Source: Gammaproteobacteria bacterium
GTDB lineage: Bacteria > Pseudomonadota > Gammaproteobacteria > SZUA-229
Length of the DNA stretch: 63,779 bases
NCBI GenBank assembly: GCA_029881035.1
Contig: JAOUNI010000010.1
Span: 1-63,779, forward strand
Direction: 5' to 3'
Shown here: positions 29,745-39,786 of the stretch, in pieces
Layout of the letters: each line of letters begins with the position of its first letter
How positions within the stretch are numbered: position 1 is the stretch's first letter
Made by a program: the position numbers and the translations under genes
Notes under the pieces: model-generated
What the model was told of the DNA's origin: nothing
The model's database searches: none
The model's input: only the letters and a program-made list of their open reading frames with translations

Positions 29745-31087
29745 TGAATATGCTCCCGAACAGCGTCTGCAAATGCCTGTCCTCGATGTTCAAAATTACG
29801 AAACATATCAAAGCTAGCACAGGCGGGCGCCAGCAAAACATTATCACCTGCTTGCGCCAACTCGGAAGCTTTAATAACTGCTTCATCCATATCTTTCGCA
29901 TGTATAATCGGTACAATACCGTCCAGCACAGCCTCTATCAAATTTGCGTCACGTCCGATTAAAACAGCGGCACGTAAATGTTTTTTTGCCACTTCCGCAA
30001 GAAGGGAGAAATCGGCGCCCTTGCCCTCACCACCTGCAATTAATACGTGTTTACCTGGTAATCCTTCTATACCGGCAATACTGGCACCTACATTGGTTGC
30101 CTTAGAATCATTAAACCAATTAACACCGTTTTTTTCTGTCAGCCACTGCATACGGTGCTCTAATCCAGAAAAATTTTTAATAGCCTCAATCATAAATCGC
30201 TGTGGAATATTTAATACCGACCCCAATGCTAATGCTGCCAGCACATTGGCGGTGTTGTGCATTCCTTTTATTTTTATCTCATCGACACTTAATAGACGCT
30301 CATTGCCATGACAGAGCCAGGTCACACCACCAATATCACACAAACCAAAATCACCCTTTGATGGTTGCTTCAGCGTAAAACCTATAGAGTTTGCACAAGT
30401 ACACAATTGATTTTTAGATAGCTCATCATCTCTATTCACCACGCATGTTTTGGCATTACGATAAATATCCTGTTTGGCCATCACATAAGCATTTAGATCT
30501 TCATATCTATCCATATGGTCAGGGCTGATATTCAGTACAACCGCAGCTTCCATTGGTAAGTTCTGCAAAGTCTCCAGCTGAAAACTGGATAACTCCAGAA
30601 CATATAATTCATAATTATCTTCCAGAAGATCCAATACAGGCGCACCAATATTGCCACACGCAACTGCATCTATGCCTGCGCATTTAGCCATTTCAGTCAA
30701 TAAAGTAGTCACGGTACTTTTACCATTTGAGCCCGTTATACCAACAACAGGAGCGGTAACTTCGTGTGCAAATAAATCTATATCACCAGTAATCTCCACA
30801 CCTTTTTCTTTGGCTTTCTGTAAAACCCATTCAGATACCGGCACACCAGGACTCACAATAATACGCCGAGCAGAAGTAAATAACGCTGCCTTAAATTTTC
30901 CTGTATGCAACTCTACATCAGGGAAATGTTCTTTCAATAATTTCATTGCTGGCGGCAAGTCTCGACTATCAACAACAACAACGCGCTCACCTAAACTACG
31001 CAAATAACGTACAACAGACAACCCCGTCACCCCCAGTCCAACCACCAGGGTATAAATTGTATTTTTTTCGAATTGCGTTTTTTCCAT
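29741..31087 (-). CDS. murD: UDP-N-acetylmuramoylalanine--D-glutamate ligase MurD
   Basis: Adds D-Glu to UDP-MurNAc-L-Ala. The Mur ligase has P-loop [14 protein letters not shown] and the N-terminal VVGLGVTGLSVVRYL. The ORF extends to a TTG at 31123 inside mraY, but the ATG at 31087, 7 bp after the mraY stop, gives the normal N-terminus and 448 residues. Confidence 0.95.
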   Translation of the reverse strand: MEKTQFEKNTIYTLVVGLGVTGLSVVRYLRSLGERVVVVDSRDLPPAMKLLKEHFPDVELHTGKFKAALFTSARRIIVSPGVPVSEWVLQKAKEKGVEITGDIDLFAHEVTAPVVGITGSNGKSTVTTLLTEMAKCAGIDAVACGNIGAPVLDLLEDNYELYVLELSSFQLETLQNLPMEAAVVLNISPDHMDRYEDLNAYVMAKQDIYRNAKTCVVNRDDELSKNQLCTCANSIGFTLKQPSKGDFGLCDIGGVTWLCHGNERLLSVDEIKIKGMHNTANVLAALALGSVLNIPQRFMIEAIKNFSGLEHRMQWLTEKNGVNWFNDSKATNVGASIAGIEGLPGKHVLIAGGEGKGADFSLLAEVAKKHLRAAVLIGRDANLIEAVLDGIVPIIHAKDMDEAVIKASELAQAGDNVLLAPACASFDMFRNFEHRGQAFADAVREHIQ

Positions 31088-31094
31088 TTTTTTA

Positions 31095-32177
31095 TTATCG
31101 AACCTTAAGCGAAGCCAGGCCAACCAAAACCAGTATCACTGTAATAATCCAGAAACGAACAATCACTCTAGGCTCTGGCCAACCTTTTAACTCAAAATGA
31201 TGATGTAATGGCGCCATCCGAAAAATACGACGACCCGTTAACTTAAAGGAAGCAACCTGCATAATGACTGATACCGTCTCCATGACAAAAACGCCGCCCA
31301 TAATTACCAGTACCAGTTCCTGACGAATCAAAACAGCAATAACACCCAGAGCTGCGCCTAGAGCCAGTGCGCCAACATCACCCATAAAAACCTGTGCAGG
31401 ATAAGTGTTGAACCACAAAAACCCTAAACCTGCACCCACCAGTGAGCCGCAAAATATCATTAACTCACCTGCGCCTGAAATGTAGGGAATACCCAAATAA
31501 TTAGCGAAGCCACTATGTCCAGTCACATAAGCAAAAACCCCTAACGCACCGGCTACCATCACGGTTGGCATAATAGCCAGACCATCAAGCCCATCCGTCA
31601 GGTTCACCGCATTACTACTTCCAACAATGACAAAATAACTCAGCACTACAAACCAACCACCTAAAGGAACCATCACATCTTTGACAAAAGGCACAATCAA
31701 AGTTGTCTCGATGGGTGTTTCAGCCATGCGGTACATAACAATCGCTGCAGTCAAACCAAAAACGGTTTGCCAGAAATATTTAACTCTGGCCGCTAATCCT
31801 TTTGAATTGCCATAAACCAGTTTTTTATAATCATCAATACCACCAATCAAACCAAATAACAGCGTTACAATTAATGCCATCCACACTTTTTCGCTTGCAA
31901 GATCACTCCACAGTATCGTACTGATGGCTACTGAAACCAGAATCAATGCGCCACCCATTGTTGGTGTGCCCGCTTTAGATAAATGAGACTTCGGCCCATC
32001 GTCACGAACTGTCTGACCAATTTTATAACTAACTAATTTTCGAATCATCGCTGGACCAATAAGTAACGACAGCATCAGTGCTGTAATGGTACCCAGAATT
32101 GCACGCAATGTAAGATACTGAAATACATGGAAGCCGCTGTGATACTGCTGTAGATATTCTGTGAATATGAGCAACAT
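31095..32177 (-). CDS. mraY: phospho-MurNAc-pentapeptide transferase MraY
   Basis: Membrane enzyme making lipid I from UDP-MurNAc-pentapeptide and undecaprenyl phosphate. The 360 residues have ten hydrophobic helices, the motif GTPTMGG, the catalytic Asp region [32 protein letters not shown] and the histidine loop [10 protein letters not shown]. The start shares one base with the murF stop (TGATG). Confidence 0.97.
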   Translation of the reverse strand: MLLIFTEYLQQYHSGFHVFQYLTLRAILGTITALMLSLLIGPAMIRKLVSYKIGQTVRDDGPKSHLSKAGTPTMGGALILVSVAISTILWSDLASEKVWMALIVTLLFGLIGGIDDYKKLVYGNSKGLAARVKYFWQTVFGLTAAIVMYRMAETPIETTLIVPFVKDVMVPLGGWFVVLSYFVIVGSSNAVNLTDGLDGLAIMPTVMVAGALGVFAYVTGHSGFANYLGIPYISGAGELMIFCGSLVGAGLGFLWFNTYPAQVFMGDVGALALGAALGVIAVLIRQELVLVIMGGVFVMETVSVIMQVASFKLTGRRIFRMAPLHHHFELKGWPEPRVIVRFWIITVILVLVGLASLKVR

Positions 32178-33541
32178 CAGTTTATCCTCTGTTTATTATT
32201 GTTATTATCTGGCAATAATGCCTGCACAACATTTTCCATAGCCATGGAGCGCGAACCTTTCACCAGGACTGTTGTTAATGCATCCATGTTTTTTTTCACG
32301 GCTTCAATTAGTTCGGATCTGTCCTGATAAAACTCGGCACCATCACCAAAACCTTTAACAGCATTGCGACTTAGCTCGCCCATAGCAAAAAGTTTTTTGA
32401 CACCCAGCTGCCTGGCTTGTTGACCAGCTTCAAAATGCAGTGCTGCTGATGACTCACCCAGCTCAGCCATATCACCTAACACTAAATAAGCTTCACCTTC
32501 CATTTCTGTTAATACTGTCATTGCGGCTTTAAGCGAAAGTGGATTTGCATTGTAAGTATCATCAATAAGCCGAGCCCCATTAAATCCATCGCACAAATTT
32601 AAACGTCCAGAAACGCTGGAAAATGACTGTAAACCTGCAGCAATATTTTTAAGACTAATACCCAGCGACATAGTTACAGCGGCCGAAGCCAATGCATTCA
32701 TCACATTGTGACAACCAGGAATATGCATATTAATGCTTACATCACCTGTCGCAGTTTTAAACAAATAACTCGAATCAGATTTTATCTCAGCATAAACATC
32801 AGCCTGCTGATTTTTCATCGAAAATGTAACAACATTTTTTCCCTGGCAAACTCGCTGCCAGTAATCAGCATAATCATCATCAAGATTAATAACGGCAACA
32901 CCCTCATCAGCCAGACCACCATAAATTTCCGCTTTAGCCTGAGCCACTTTCTCCACCGAGCCAAAACCTTCAAGATGCGCTGGTCCGGCATTAGTAATTA
33001 CCGCTACATCTGGTTTAGCGATATGCGTTAAATAATCAATTTCACCGACATGGTTTGCTCCCATCTCGATCACCGCATAATCATGCCGCTGACGTATCGA
33101 CAACAAAGTCATGGGCATACCAATATCATTATTCAGATTACCCTGCGTGGACAAAACACACTCATCGCTCGCCGCCTTTACCAAAATAGCCCGGCACATT
33201 TCTTTAACCGTGGTTTTTCCATTACTGCCTGTAATACCTACCAGTTTGCCTTTAAATTGATCTCGCCAGGCTGCGGCCAGATCACCAAGCGCAATACGCG
33301 TATCTTCAACACAGATCTGCGACAGATTAATTGACTGAGGTTCACTCACTATAGCTCCGGCCGCACCCAGACTGGCCGCCTGCTCCAGAAATTTATGACC
33401 ATCAAAATTCTCACCTTTGAGCGCGACATACAAATCGCCCTGACTCAAACTGCGCGTATCTTTTGACACTGCCATAAACACGGCATCATCACCACGCAGA
33501 GCGCCTTTTGTGGCCAGCGCCGCCTGTGACAAGCTCATCAT
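32177..33541 (-). CDS. murF: UDP-MurNAc-tripeptide--D-alanyl-D-alanine ligase MurF
   Basis: Adds D-Ala-D-Ala to complete the pentapeptide. The Mur ligase has P-loop [14 protein letters not shown] and [14 protein letters not shown]. The frame is open to 33559, but the ATG at 33541 forms an ATGA overlap with the murE stop and is preferred (454 residues); the next codon is also ATG. Confidence 0.95.
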   Translation of the reverse strand: MMSLSQAALATKGALRGDDAVFMAVSKDTRSLSQGDLYVALKGENFDGHKFLEQAASLGAAGAIVSEPQSINLSQICVEDTRIALGDLAAAWRDQFKGKLVGITGSNGKTTVKEMCRAILVKAASDECVLSTQGNLNNDIGMPMTLLSIRQRHDYAVIEMGANHVGEIDYLTHIAKPDVAVITNAGPAHLEGFGSVEKVAQAKAEIYGGLADEGVAVINLDDDYADYWQRVCQGKNVVTFSMKNQQADVYAEIKSDSSYLFKTATGDVSINMHIPGCHNVMNALASAAVTMSLGISLKNIAAGLQSFSSVSGRLNLCDGFNGARLIDDTYNANPLSLKAAMTVLTEMEGEAYLVLGDMAELGESSAALHFEAGQQARQLGVKKLFAMGELSRNAVKGFGDGAEFYQDRSELIEAVKKNMDALTTVLVKGSRSMAMENVVQALLPDNNNNKQRIN

Positions 33542-35073
33542 TGCCGCATCTCCAGACATTCTCTCGCCACCAGCCGATCATCAAACTCAAAAACTTCTTT
33601 GCCTACAATCTGTATGCTCTCGTGTCCTTTTCCGGCCAGTAATACCACATCATTTTTCTGTGCATGTTCAATCGCACAGGCAATCGCTTCACGACGATCA
33701 AGAATAACTTTGACTTTTGATTTATCATCAAAGCCTTCAACAATTTCATCAACAATATTTTGCGGATTCTCACTACGCGGATTATCACTAGTGACAATAA
33801 CCTTATCTGCAAAATCCTGTGCCACTTTTGCCATCAATGGCCGCTTGCTACGATCACGATCACCGCCACAACCAAAAACACACCATAGCTGACCATCAAA
33901 ATGAGCTCTAACCGCCCTGCACGCTTCTTCCAGGGCATCAGGCGTGTGCGCAAAATCAACTACCACAGTTGGTGCATCATTCACCACAACCACTTCCATA
34001 CGTCCAGGCACCGGTGAAATCTCTGCCAGTTTTTTCAATGCTTCTTCAAGCGATCGATTATTAATAAGCAATATCGACAATACCGCCAGTGTATTTGAGA
34101 CATTAAAATTACCCAACAGAGGAATAAACAAATCACCATTACCTTCGGGTGTTTTAACAGTTACTTCAAAACCTCGTGCTACAGCCTTGATACTCACGGC
34201 ACGAACAAAATGATGAGCACAACCCTGCCAGTTTTCAAAATCACATTCTAAGCTGTAACCCCAAACTGTCAGGTGGCCCTTACATTCTTTTGCCAAAATT
34301 CGACCATATTCATCATCAAGATTAATGACCGCCGTTTTCAGGCCCGGCATAAAAAATAATTTGCGCTTGACCTCGGCGTAAGCAGATAGCGTTTTGTGAT
34401 AATCAAGATGATCATGCGATAAATTAGTAAATATCGCCGCATCAAACACAACACCATTAACTCTACCCTGATGCAAGCCGTGCGAAGATACTTCCATAAC
34501 AACAGTTTCAGCATGATTGGCACGCAGCATTTCCAGGTCACGATGAACTGACAAAGCATCTGCAGTAGTTAATCCTGTTTTATTCAGCTCTCCAAGAAAA
34601 CCATTGCCCAATGTTCCTAAAACACCACAACGTTTATCTGCCTCATCCATACACTGCGCAATAAAATGTGCAATTGATGTTTTGCCATTTGTACCTGTCA
34701 CGCCAGTCACTTTGAGTTGTGACGAAGGATGTTGATAAAAACGATCTGCGATCTGACCCATTTTCATTTTCAAATCTTCACAGTACAGACAGCACACCTG
34801 CTTTGATACTTTTCTAACTATCGCGCCACAGCCTTCACACTCGTCCCAGATAATTGTTATCGCACCATTTTTAACCGCCGCTTCAGCAAACATCAAACCG
34901 TGAGAGATCTCACCCTGATATGCAAAAAACAAATTATCTTTTTTAGCCTTTCGGCTATCGATACACAATCCATTAACCTGCACATCATCACAATCGTTCA
35001 ACAGTTCCGGCACAATAAAACCTGCCAATAAAGCCCTGAGTGATACCGATGCTTTATACTGATCAAGCAACAT
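33538..35073 (-). CDS. murE: UDP-MurNAc-tripeptide synthetase MurE (meso-diaminopimelate adding)
   Basis: Adds meso-diaminopimelate to the stem peptide. The 511 residues have P-loop GVTGTNGKTSIAHF and the substrate-defining DNPR motif in VTSDNPRSENP, which marks the diaminopimelate rather than lysine enzyme. The start shares one base with the ftsI stop. Confidence 0.97.
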   Translation of the reverse strand: MLLDQYKASVSLRALLAGFIVPELLNDCDDVQVNGLCIDSRKAKKDNLFFAYQGEISHGLMFAEAAVKNGAITIIWDECEGCGAIVRKVSKQVCCLYCEDLKMKMGQIADRFYQHPSSQLKVTGVTGTNGKTSIAHFIAQCMDEADKRCGVLGTLGNGFLGELNKTGLTTADALSVHRDLEMLRANHAETVVMEVSSHGLHQGRVNGVVFDAAIFTNLSHDHLDYHKTLSAYAEVKRKLFFMPGLKTAVINLDDEYGRILAKECKGHLTVWGYSLECDFENWQGCAHHFVRAVSIKAVARGFEVTVKTPEGNGDLFIPLLGNFNVSNTLAVLSILLINNRSLEEALKKLAEISPVPGRMEVVVVNDAPTVVVDFAHTPDALEEACRAVRAHFDGQLWCVFGCGGDRDRSKRPLMAKVAQDFADKVIVTSDNPRSENPQNIVDEIVEGFDDKSKVKVILDRREAIACAIEHAQKNDVVLLAGKGHESIQIVGKEVFEFDDRLVARECLEMRQ

Positions 35074-36824
35074 CAGACATTCTCACCTTTTTTTGCAACT
35101 AGCTTTGATTTCATGTTAGGTTTCATTATCAGTTGTTTCTCAGAAATAAGATCTGGAGCCACATCCAACAAACGCATCGCGCCTGCCATTACCTGGCTAA
35201 ACACGGGTGCCGCCACTTCTCCGCCAAAATGTTCACCATTTCGAGGCTCATCAATCATTACCACCATGACAAGTTCAGGTGAGCCCGCTGGTACCATGCC
35301 TGCAAAAATCGATAGATAACGTTCTTCCGCGTACCCACCAGAAATAAACTTGTGCACCGTACCTGTTTTTCCCGCAACACTGTAATTCGCCACCTGAGCA
35401 CGAATTCCTGTTCCTTCCTCACTGACTACACTCTGCATCATTTTTCTTACAGCTCGTGCTGTTTCCACACGCATAACGCGCTCACCTTCTACCACTTGCT
35501 CATTATGTAAAAAACTAACCGGCCTGATTATTCCATCTGCAGCCAGCGCCCCATAAGCACGAGCAAGCTGCATAGGCGTCACCGATACACCATAGCCAAA
35601 TGCCATGGTTGCTCTTTCAAAATCATTATTCAGTGCACTCACCGATAAACGACCTATTGCTTCACCGGGAAAACCACTACCAGTATCTGCACCTAACCCC
35701 AGATTTTGATACATACCCCATTGCACATCAGCATCAACGGCTAAAACAATTTTACTGATGCCGACATTACTTGATTTTTCAATCACACCACCAAGATCAA
35801 GCTCACCATAATTACGATGATCTCGAATCATATTGCCCTGCACCTTCATATAACCGGGCGATGTATTTACTTTAGTCGTAGGCGTCCATATACCACTATC
35901 TAAGGCAGCGGCCATAGTAAGTGGTTTCATGGTTGAGCCAGGCTCGAACACGTCAGTGACTGCACGATTACGTGCTGACTCAGGGCTCATTTGACTTCGA
36001 TCATTAACATTGAAAGAAGGCTGATTGACCATCGCCAGAACTTCACCACTTTTTACATCCAGCACGACTGCAGAACCAGCGATAGCATTATGTTTAATCA
36101 CGGCAGCTTTAAGCGTCCGGTAAGTCAGATACTGCAAACGCCTGTCCAGACTTAAAACTACTGGCTTGCCCGGCTCAACTGGACGAATGTGCTCAACATC
36201 ATCAAATACTCGACCTAAGCGATCACGAATTACTCTTTTTTTACCTGGCTCACCTTTTAACCAGTCATTAAAGGCCAGCTCAATACCTTCCTGACCGTTA
36301 TCATCAACATCTGCAAAACCAATTACATGTGCAGCCACTTCACCAGCCGGATAATAACGACGATATTCATCCTGCAATGCTAGCCCAGGTATCTCTAGCG
36401 CCATCACTTTACTTGCCAGCTCCGGTGATGCCTGTCGCTTCAGATACATAAATTCACGTGTCTGCTGAGCTGTAATTTTTTTATACAATGCCTTTGCATC
36501 TATTGATAAAATTTTTGCCAGCTCAGGTATTCGATGCATATCCGAAATGACTTCGCCTGGATTTAGCCAGATACTGTTAACTGGTGTACTTACCGCAAAT
36601 GGCTCACCGTTTCTATCAACAATCTGACCACGATAAGCAGGAATAGAAACCACTCGAAGCTGCCTTGCATTACCCTGACGCTGAAAGAATTCACTATGTA
36701 AAATCTGCATATCCAGCGCACGCCCTAGTAATGCAACTACGGCAATTAAAAAAACAACAAGCAGGGAAATTCGACGCCAGGGCATCAGAGGCTTCCCAAC
36801 AACTTTTGCGTTACTGAATATCAT
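35073..36824 (-). CDS. ftsI: septal transpeptidase FtsI (PBP3)
   Basis: Class B penicillin-binding protein cross-linking septal peptidoglycan. The 583 residues have one N-terminal membrane helix (LLVVFLIAVVALLGRALDM), a pedestal domain and the transpeptidase domain with SxxK (GSTMKPLT, active Ser near 296), SxN (SSNVGIS) and KTG (GKTGTVHK). The start overlaps the ftsL stop as ATGA. Confidence 0.97.
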   Translation of the reverse strand: MIFSNAKVVGKPLMPWRRISLLVVFLIAVVALLGRALDMQILHSEFFQRQGNARQLRVVSIPAYRGQIVDRNGEPFAVSTPVNSIWLNPGEVISDMHRIPELAKILSIDAKALYKKITAQQTREFMYLKRQASPELASKVMALEIPGLALQDEYRRYYPAGEVAAHVIGFADVDDNGQEGIELAFNDWLKGEPGKKRVIRDRLGRVFDDVEHIRPVEPGKPVVLSLDRRLQYLTYRTLKAAVIKHNAIAGSAVVLDVKSGEVLAMVNQPSFNVNDRSQMSPESARNRAVTDVFEPGSTMKPLTMAAALDSGIWTPTTKVNTSPGYMKVQGNMIRDHRNYGELDLGGVIEKSSNVGISKIVLAVDADVQWGMYQNLGLGADTGSGFPGEAIGRLSVSALNNDFERATMAFGYGVSVTPMQLARAYGALAADGIIRPVSFLHNEQVVEGERVMRVETARAVRKMMQSVVSEEGTGIRAQVANYSVAGKTGTVHKFISGGYAEERYLSIFAGMVPAGSPELVMVVMIDEPRNGEHFGGEVAAPVFSQVMAGAMRLLDVAPDLISEKQLIMKPNMKSKLVAKKGENV

Positions 36825-37099
36825 GGTTTAATAAATACCACTTCTTCTGCACTCGGCATAACCATAGACAATCTCTCCCGCGCCACCTGTTCGATACGAC
36901 CATGACCAGACCAGGCACTCTGCTCTAATTGCAACTGCCCCCATTCTGTATTCAATTCATCAACCTGATGCTTAAGACCTTGCAACTCCACAAATAATTT
37001 TCTACTTTGATGTTTGCTATAAACCAGCAAAACCGCTGAACTCAACGTCATTATAAATATCAATGACACAACCAAAAAAAATCGTTGTGACTCTGTCAT
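36821..37099 (-). CDS. ftsL: cell division protein FtsL
   Basis: Small bitopic divisome protein of 92 residues: a short cytoplasmic tail, one membrane helix (FFLVVSLIFIMTLSSAVLLVY) and a periplasmic coiled coil ending in VARERLSMVMPSAEEVVFI, typical of FtsL. It is coupled to rsmH and ftsI by ATGA overlaps on both sides. Position between rsmH and ftsI confirms it. Confidence 0.94.
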   Translation of the reverse strand: MTESQRFFLVVSLIFIMTLSSAVLLVYSKHQSRKLFVELQGLKHQVDELNTEWGQLQLEQSAWSGHGRIEQVARERLSMVMPSAEEVVFIKP

Positions 37100-38031
37100 C
37101 GCACCCGCTCCAAAACCCTCAAACGCGCGCTTCTTGATCTTGGGTTAGCCGCCAGCTCATCTGCACTCGCAATCCATGACTTACCCACCAGTCGAAATGG
37201 TGGGTCCTCGTCTTTTTCCATAATCGGCAGACCCGGCGGTAATTTGGCGCGACTGGAAATGTCACGCATAAATCGTTTCACCATTCGATCTTCTAATGAG
37301 TGAAAACTGATCACCGCCAACCGACCACCAACCGCTAACATTGAGGCCGCTGCCTGCAAACCACTTTCAATCGAAGGCAACTCCTGATTGATATACATAC
37401 GAATGGCCTGAAAACTTCGCGTTGCCGGATGCTTGTGCTTTTCCTTGACCGGAATCGCATCTGAAATAATGCTCGCTAACATAGCAGTGTTATCAATCAC
37501 CTGCTCTTTTCTGGTTTCCACGATGGCGGTAGCAATGCGCCGGGCGAACTTCTCTTCACCATAACGCTTGAGCACCAATATCAAATCACGCAGATCGACC
37601 CTGGCCAGCCACTGCATCGCTGATTCACCCTGCTCGGTATTCATGCGCATATCCAGCGGCCCCAATTTTAAAAAACTAAAACCACGCCCGGCGTCATCCA
37701 GTTGCGGCGACGACACACCCAGATCCATCAGCACACCATCTATACGATTGCCCAGCCCACGTTTCACAATGACAGACCCCATCTCACTGAAGTTGCAATG
37801 CTCAAATTCAATGCGCGAATCATCCGCGAATCGTTCACGCCCGTAGGCGATGGCCTCTGGGTCCTGATCAAAAGCAATCAAGCGCCCTTCTCGGCCCAAA
37901 CGACTCAATATGGCGCCGCTATGACCGCCCCGCCCAAATGTCGCATCGACATAAATACCGTTCTGCTTCACATTCAACGCTTCCAGCACCTCATTCAGAA
38001 GCACTGGCTGATGACTAAAATCTGTCTCCAT
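37096..38031 (-). CDS. rsmH: 16S rRNA m4C1402 methyltransferase RsmH
   Basis: Methylates N4 of C1402 in 16S rRNA. The 311 residues have the N-terminal HQPVLLNEVLEAL, the SAM motif YVDATFGRGGHSGAIL, LMDLGVSSPQLD and the C-terminal NPRSRSARLRVLER. It starts 5 bp after mraZ. Confidence 0.97.
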   Translation of the reverse strand: METDFSHQPVLLNEVLEALNVKQNGIYVDATFGRGGHSGAILSRLGREGRLIAFDQDPEAIAYGRERFADDSRIEFEHCNFSEMGSVIVKRGLGNRIDGVLMDLGVSSPQLDDAGRGFSFLKLGPLDMRMNTEQGESAMQWLARVDLRDLILVLKRYGEEKFARRIATAIVETRKEQVIDNTAMLASIISDAIPVKEKHKHPATRSFQAIRMYINQELPSIESGLQAAASMLAVGGRLAVISFHSLEDRMVKRFMRDISSRAKLPPGLPIMEKDEDPPFRLVGKSWIASADELAANPRSRSARLRVLERVR

Positions 38032-38036
38032 ACCGT

Positions 38037-38495
38037 TTAAAGCGACAACTCTTCCAGGGCAACCGGAAGCTCACCTGCGTCATCCTGCACACTTCCCAGC
38101 AATGCCTCCTGGCTATCGTTCCAGGCTTCTTCATCCCAGAGTTCGAATTTTTTTCCCTGACCGATCATGACAATCTTCTTGCTCAAGCCGGCGTAATCAC
38201 GCAACAGGGTCGGCAACAGAATGCGGCCCTGACCGTCCATATCACACTCAGTCGCATGACCAATCAGCAAACGCTGTATCGACTTTGCTCGCTTGTTAAA
38301 ACTGGGCAACTGCACCAGCTTGCTTTCAATCACTTCCCACTCAGGCAAGGGGTAAACCAGCAAACAGGCGTCAGGATCAACCGTGACCACCAGATGACCT
38401 CCACAAATTTCGAGCAAACGCTCGCGATAACGCGCGGGCATCGCCATTCGGCCCTTCGCATCCATCGCAATATTGTTGATTCCTCGAAAATTCAT
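38037..38495 (-). CDS. mraZ: transcriptional regulator MraZ
   Basis: First gene of the dcw operon. The 152-residue protein has two AbrB-like repeats, seen as AMDAKGRMAMPARYR and DMDGQGRILLPTLLRDYAG. MraZ of E. coli binds repeated TGGG boxes just upstream of its own gene and represses the operon; three such boxes are present here. Confidence 0.97.
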   Translation of the reverse strand: MNFRGINNIAMDAKGRMAMPARYRERLLEICGGHLVVTVDPDACLLVYPLPEWEVIESKLVQLPSFNKRAKSIQRLLIGHATECDMDGQGRILLPTLLRDYAGLSKKIVMIGQGKKFELWDEEAWNDSQEALLGSVQDDAGELPVALEELSL

Positions 38496-38505
38496 TTATT
38501 GTTTT

Positions 38506-38531
38506 ACCCACTTTTACCCACATTTCCCCAC
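38506..38531 (-). promoter_or_regulatory. three MraZ boxes
   Basis: On the minus strand three GTGGGK hexamers, at 38526-38531, 38516-38521 and 38506-38511, are spaced exactly 10 bp apart, just downstream of the promoter -10 box and upstream of the mraZ ATG. This is the classical MraZ operator layout, so MraZ should block initiation or early escape. Confidence 0.92.
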
Positions 38532-38539
38532 ATACCGAC

Positions 38540-38569
38540 ACTATAGGAAGGAAACAAGGGTGATGTCAA
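38540..38569 (-). promoter_or_regulatory. sigma-70 promoter of the dcw operon (Pmra)
   Basis: Minus-strand TTGACA (38564-38569) and TATAGT (38540-38545) are separated by 18 bp. This is the best sigma-70 promoter in the window. The predicted start near 38533 gives a leader of about 38 nt containing the MraZ boxes. Confidence 0.88.
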
Positions 38570-38571
38570 GT

Positions 38572-38758
38572 ATTTTCAGGGCTTCAAAACTACAAAAAAT
38601 GTCTTATCCGACAAGAACTTAGCTAAAGTTCGGAAGGATTAATTTTGAGAAAAAAAATAGGCTTTTTCAAATCATCAGCTTGGCATTCAATGCTAATAAT
38701 TTACTTTAAGTTGCGCCCGGAAACGAGCCTCTTAGAAAAAAATAATGGGTCAAAAAAG
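38572..38758. other. AT-rich intergenic region between rnpB and mraZ
   Basis: No ORF with a usable ribosome site and no structured RNA was recognised. It should contain the 3' trailer of rnpB. A clear hairpin-plus-T terminator was not found on the minus strand, only T-rich runs near 38735-38760. Confidence 0.4.
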
Positions 38759-39142
38759 AAGAGGAGTTGGCCGATAAGCCGGGTTCTGTCGTAGCTTAAA
38801 AAGCCGGGACAGTCATTCATCTAGGATATGTGTCGCCACATACCTCAAGCAACCTACCCGGGAACAGCGCGGACCACGCATTATGTCCCCCTATTTGGTC
38901 TTGCTCCGAGCGGGGTTTGCCCTGCCATGCCTGTTACCAGCCATGCGGTGCGCTCTTACCGCACCATTTCACCCTTACTAATTAAACCGTGGTTCAACGA
39001 GCGGTATATTTTCTGTGGCACTTTCCGTAGGCTCACGCCCCCCAGGCATTACCTGGCACTCTGTCCTGTGGAGCCCGGACTTTCCTCGGTGCATATATAT
39101 CAATGATAGACGTGCACCGCGACTGTCTTGGCCAACTCCCGC
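38759..39142 (-). ncRNA. rnpB: RNase P RNA (bacterial type A)
   Basis: Catalytic RNA that matures tRNA 5' ends. On the minus strand the 5' end (GGGAGTTGGCC at 39130-39140, followed by AAGACAGTCGC) pairs with the 3' end (GGCCAACTCC at 38763-38772) to form helix P1. The 3' part reads CCCGGCTTATCGGCC, the conserved rnpB signature. Length of about 384 nt is normal for type A. Ends are estimated to within a few bases. Confidence 0.93.
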
Positions 39143-39144
39143 CA

Positions 39145-39612
39145 CTAATATAACAGACTATGCACATCAACATAATCACTAGATTGCCTGAACAGACGAC
39201 CAAAAAAACGATTTAACGAATGCGTTCGTGGCAGATACTGAAAAATACTACGTTTCCGGTTATCCAGTATGGCACCGGCCCGCTGCAGACGCATATCCTC
39301 CGTATCGATCTTACAGCCACGGCGTATGGCATCAATGGCACGCTTACGATTATGACATTGCCATTCTGCACAGGCCAGATTCAGGAATACGGTACCATCC
39401 AGCACTTCATTGCTGGCAGCATCACGACAAATCAACAAACCATTTCGATTGGATATGAGCACCTGAGCCAAACCAACATAAGAAGCCACTTTATTGTAGT
39501 ACTCATCGTGCTCATCAAGATCATTCAATACCACTTCAAAATCACGAGCCGCTGCGTTATAGTCTCTGTCCTCTAACGCCTGCAGACCTTTTTTATACAT
39601 TTCGTCGTTCAT
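39145..39612 (-). CDS. TPR-repeat protein of unknown function
   Basis: A 155-residue cytoplasmic protein without signal peptide. A TPR-like unit is clear near the N-terminus (MYKKGLQALEDRDYNAAARDFEVVL), and more helical repeats follow (FLNLACAEWQCHNRKRAIDAIRRGCKID). The C-terminal 40 residues are basic and aromatic (FQYLPRTHSLNRFFGRLF). The ATG has a good AGAGGAT ribosome site. The stop codon lies only about 2 bp before the 5' end of rnpB on the same strand, so the rnpB promoter must lie inside this gene or the two are co-transcribed. No function is assigned. Confidence 0.75.
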   Translation of the reverse strand: MNDEMYKKGLQALEDRDYNAAARDFEVVLNDLDEHDEYYNKVASYVGLAQVLISNRNGLLICRDAASNEVLDGTVFLNLACAEWQCHNRKRAIDAIRRGCKIDTEDMRLQRAGAILDNRKRSIFQYLPRTHSLNRFFGRLFRQSSDYVDVHSLLY

Positions 39613-39786
39613 CGTATCCTCTTAAATCGCACACAGCTGCAATTACACCGACAAAACTATACCATATAAAAACACAATCATAGATCAAAAACCATGAACT
39701 ATCATGGCTTGAACGTACTTCGGCATTAGCATTAAAGCCGCAATTAACATAAGCTATCTCAACAAGATTTTTCGAGATCCCCCTTC

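Noticed and set aside
38828-39106. Plus-strand ORF of 92 codons
   Set aside because: It lies inside the RNase P RNA gene on the opposite strand, which has conserved ends and a paired P1 helix.
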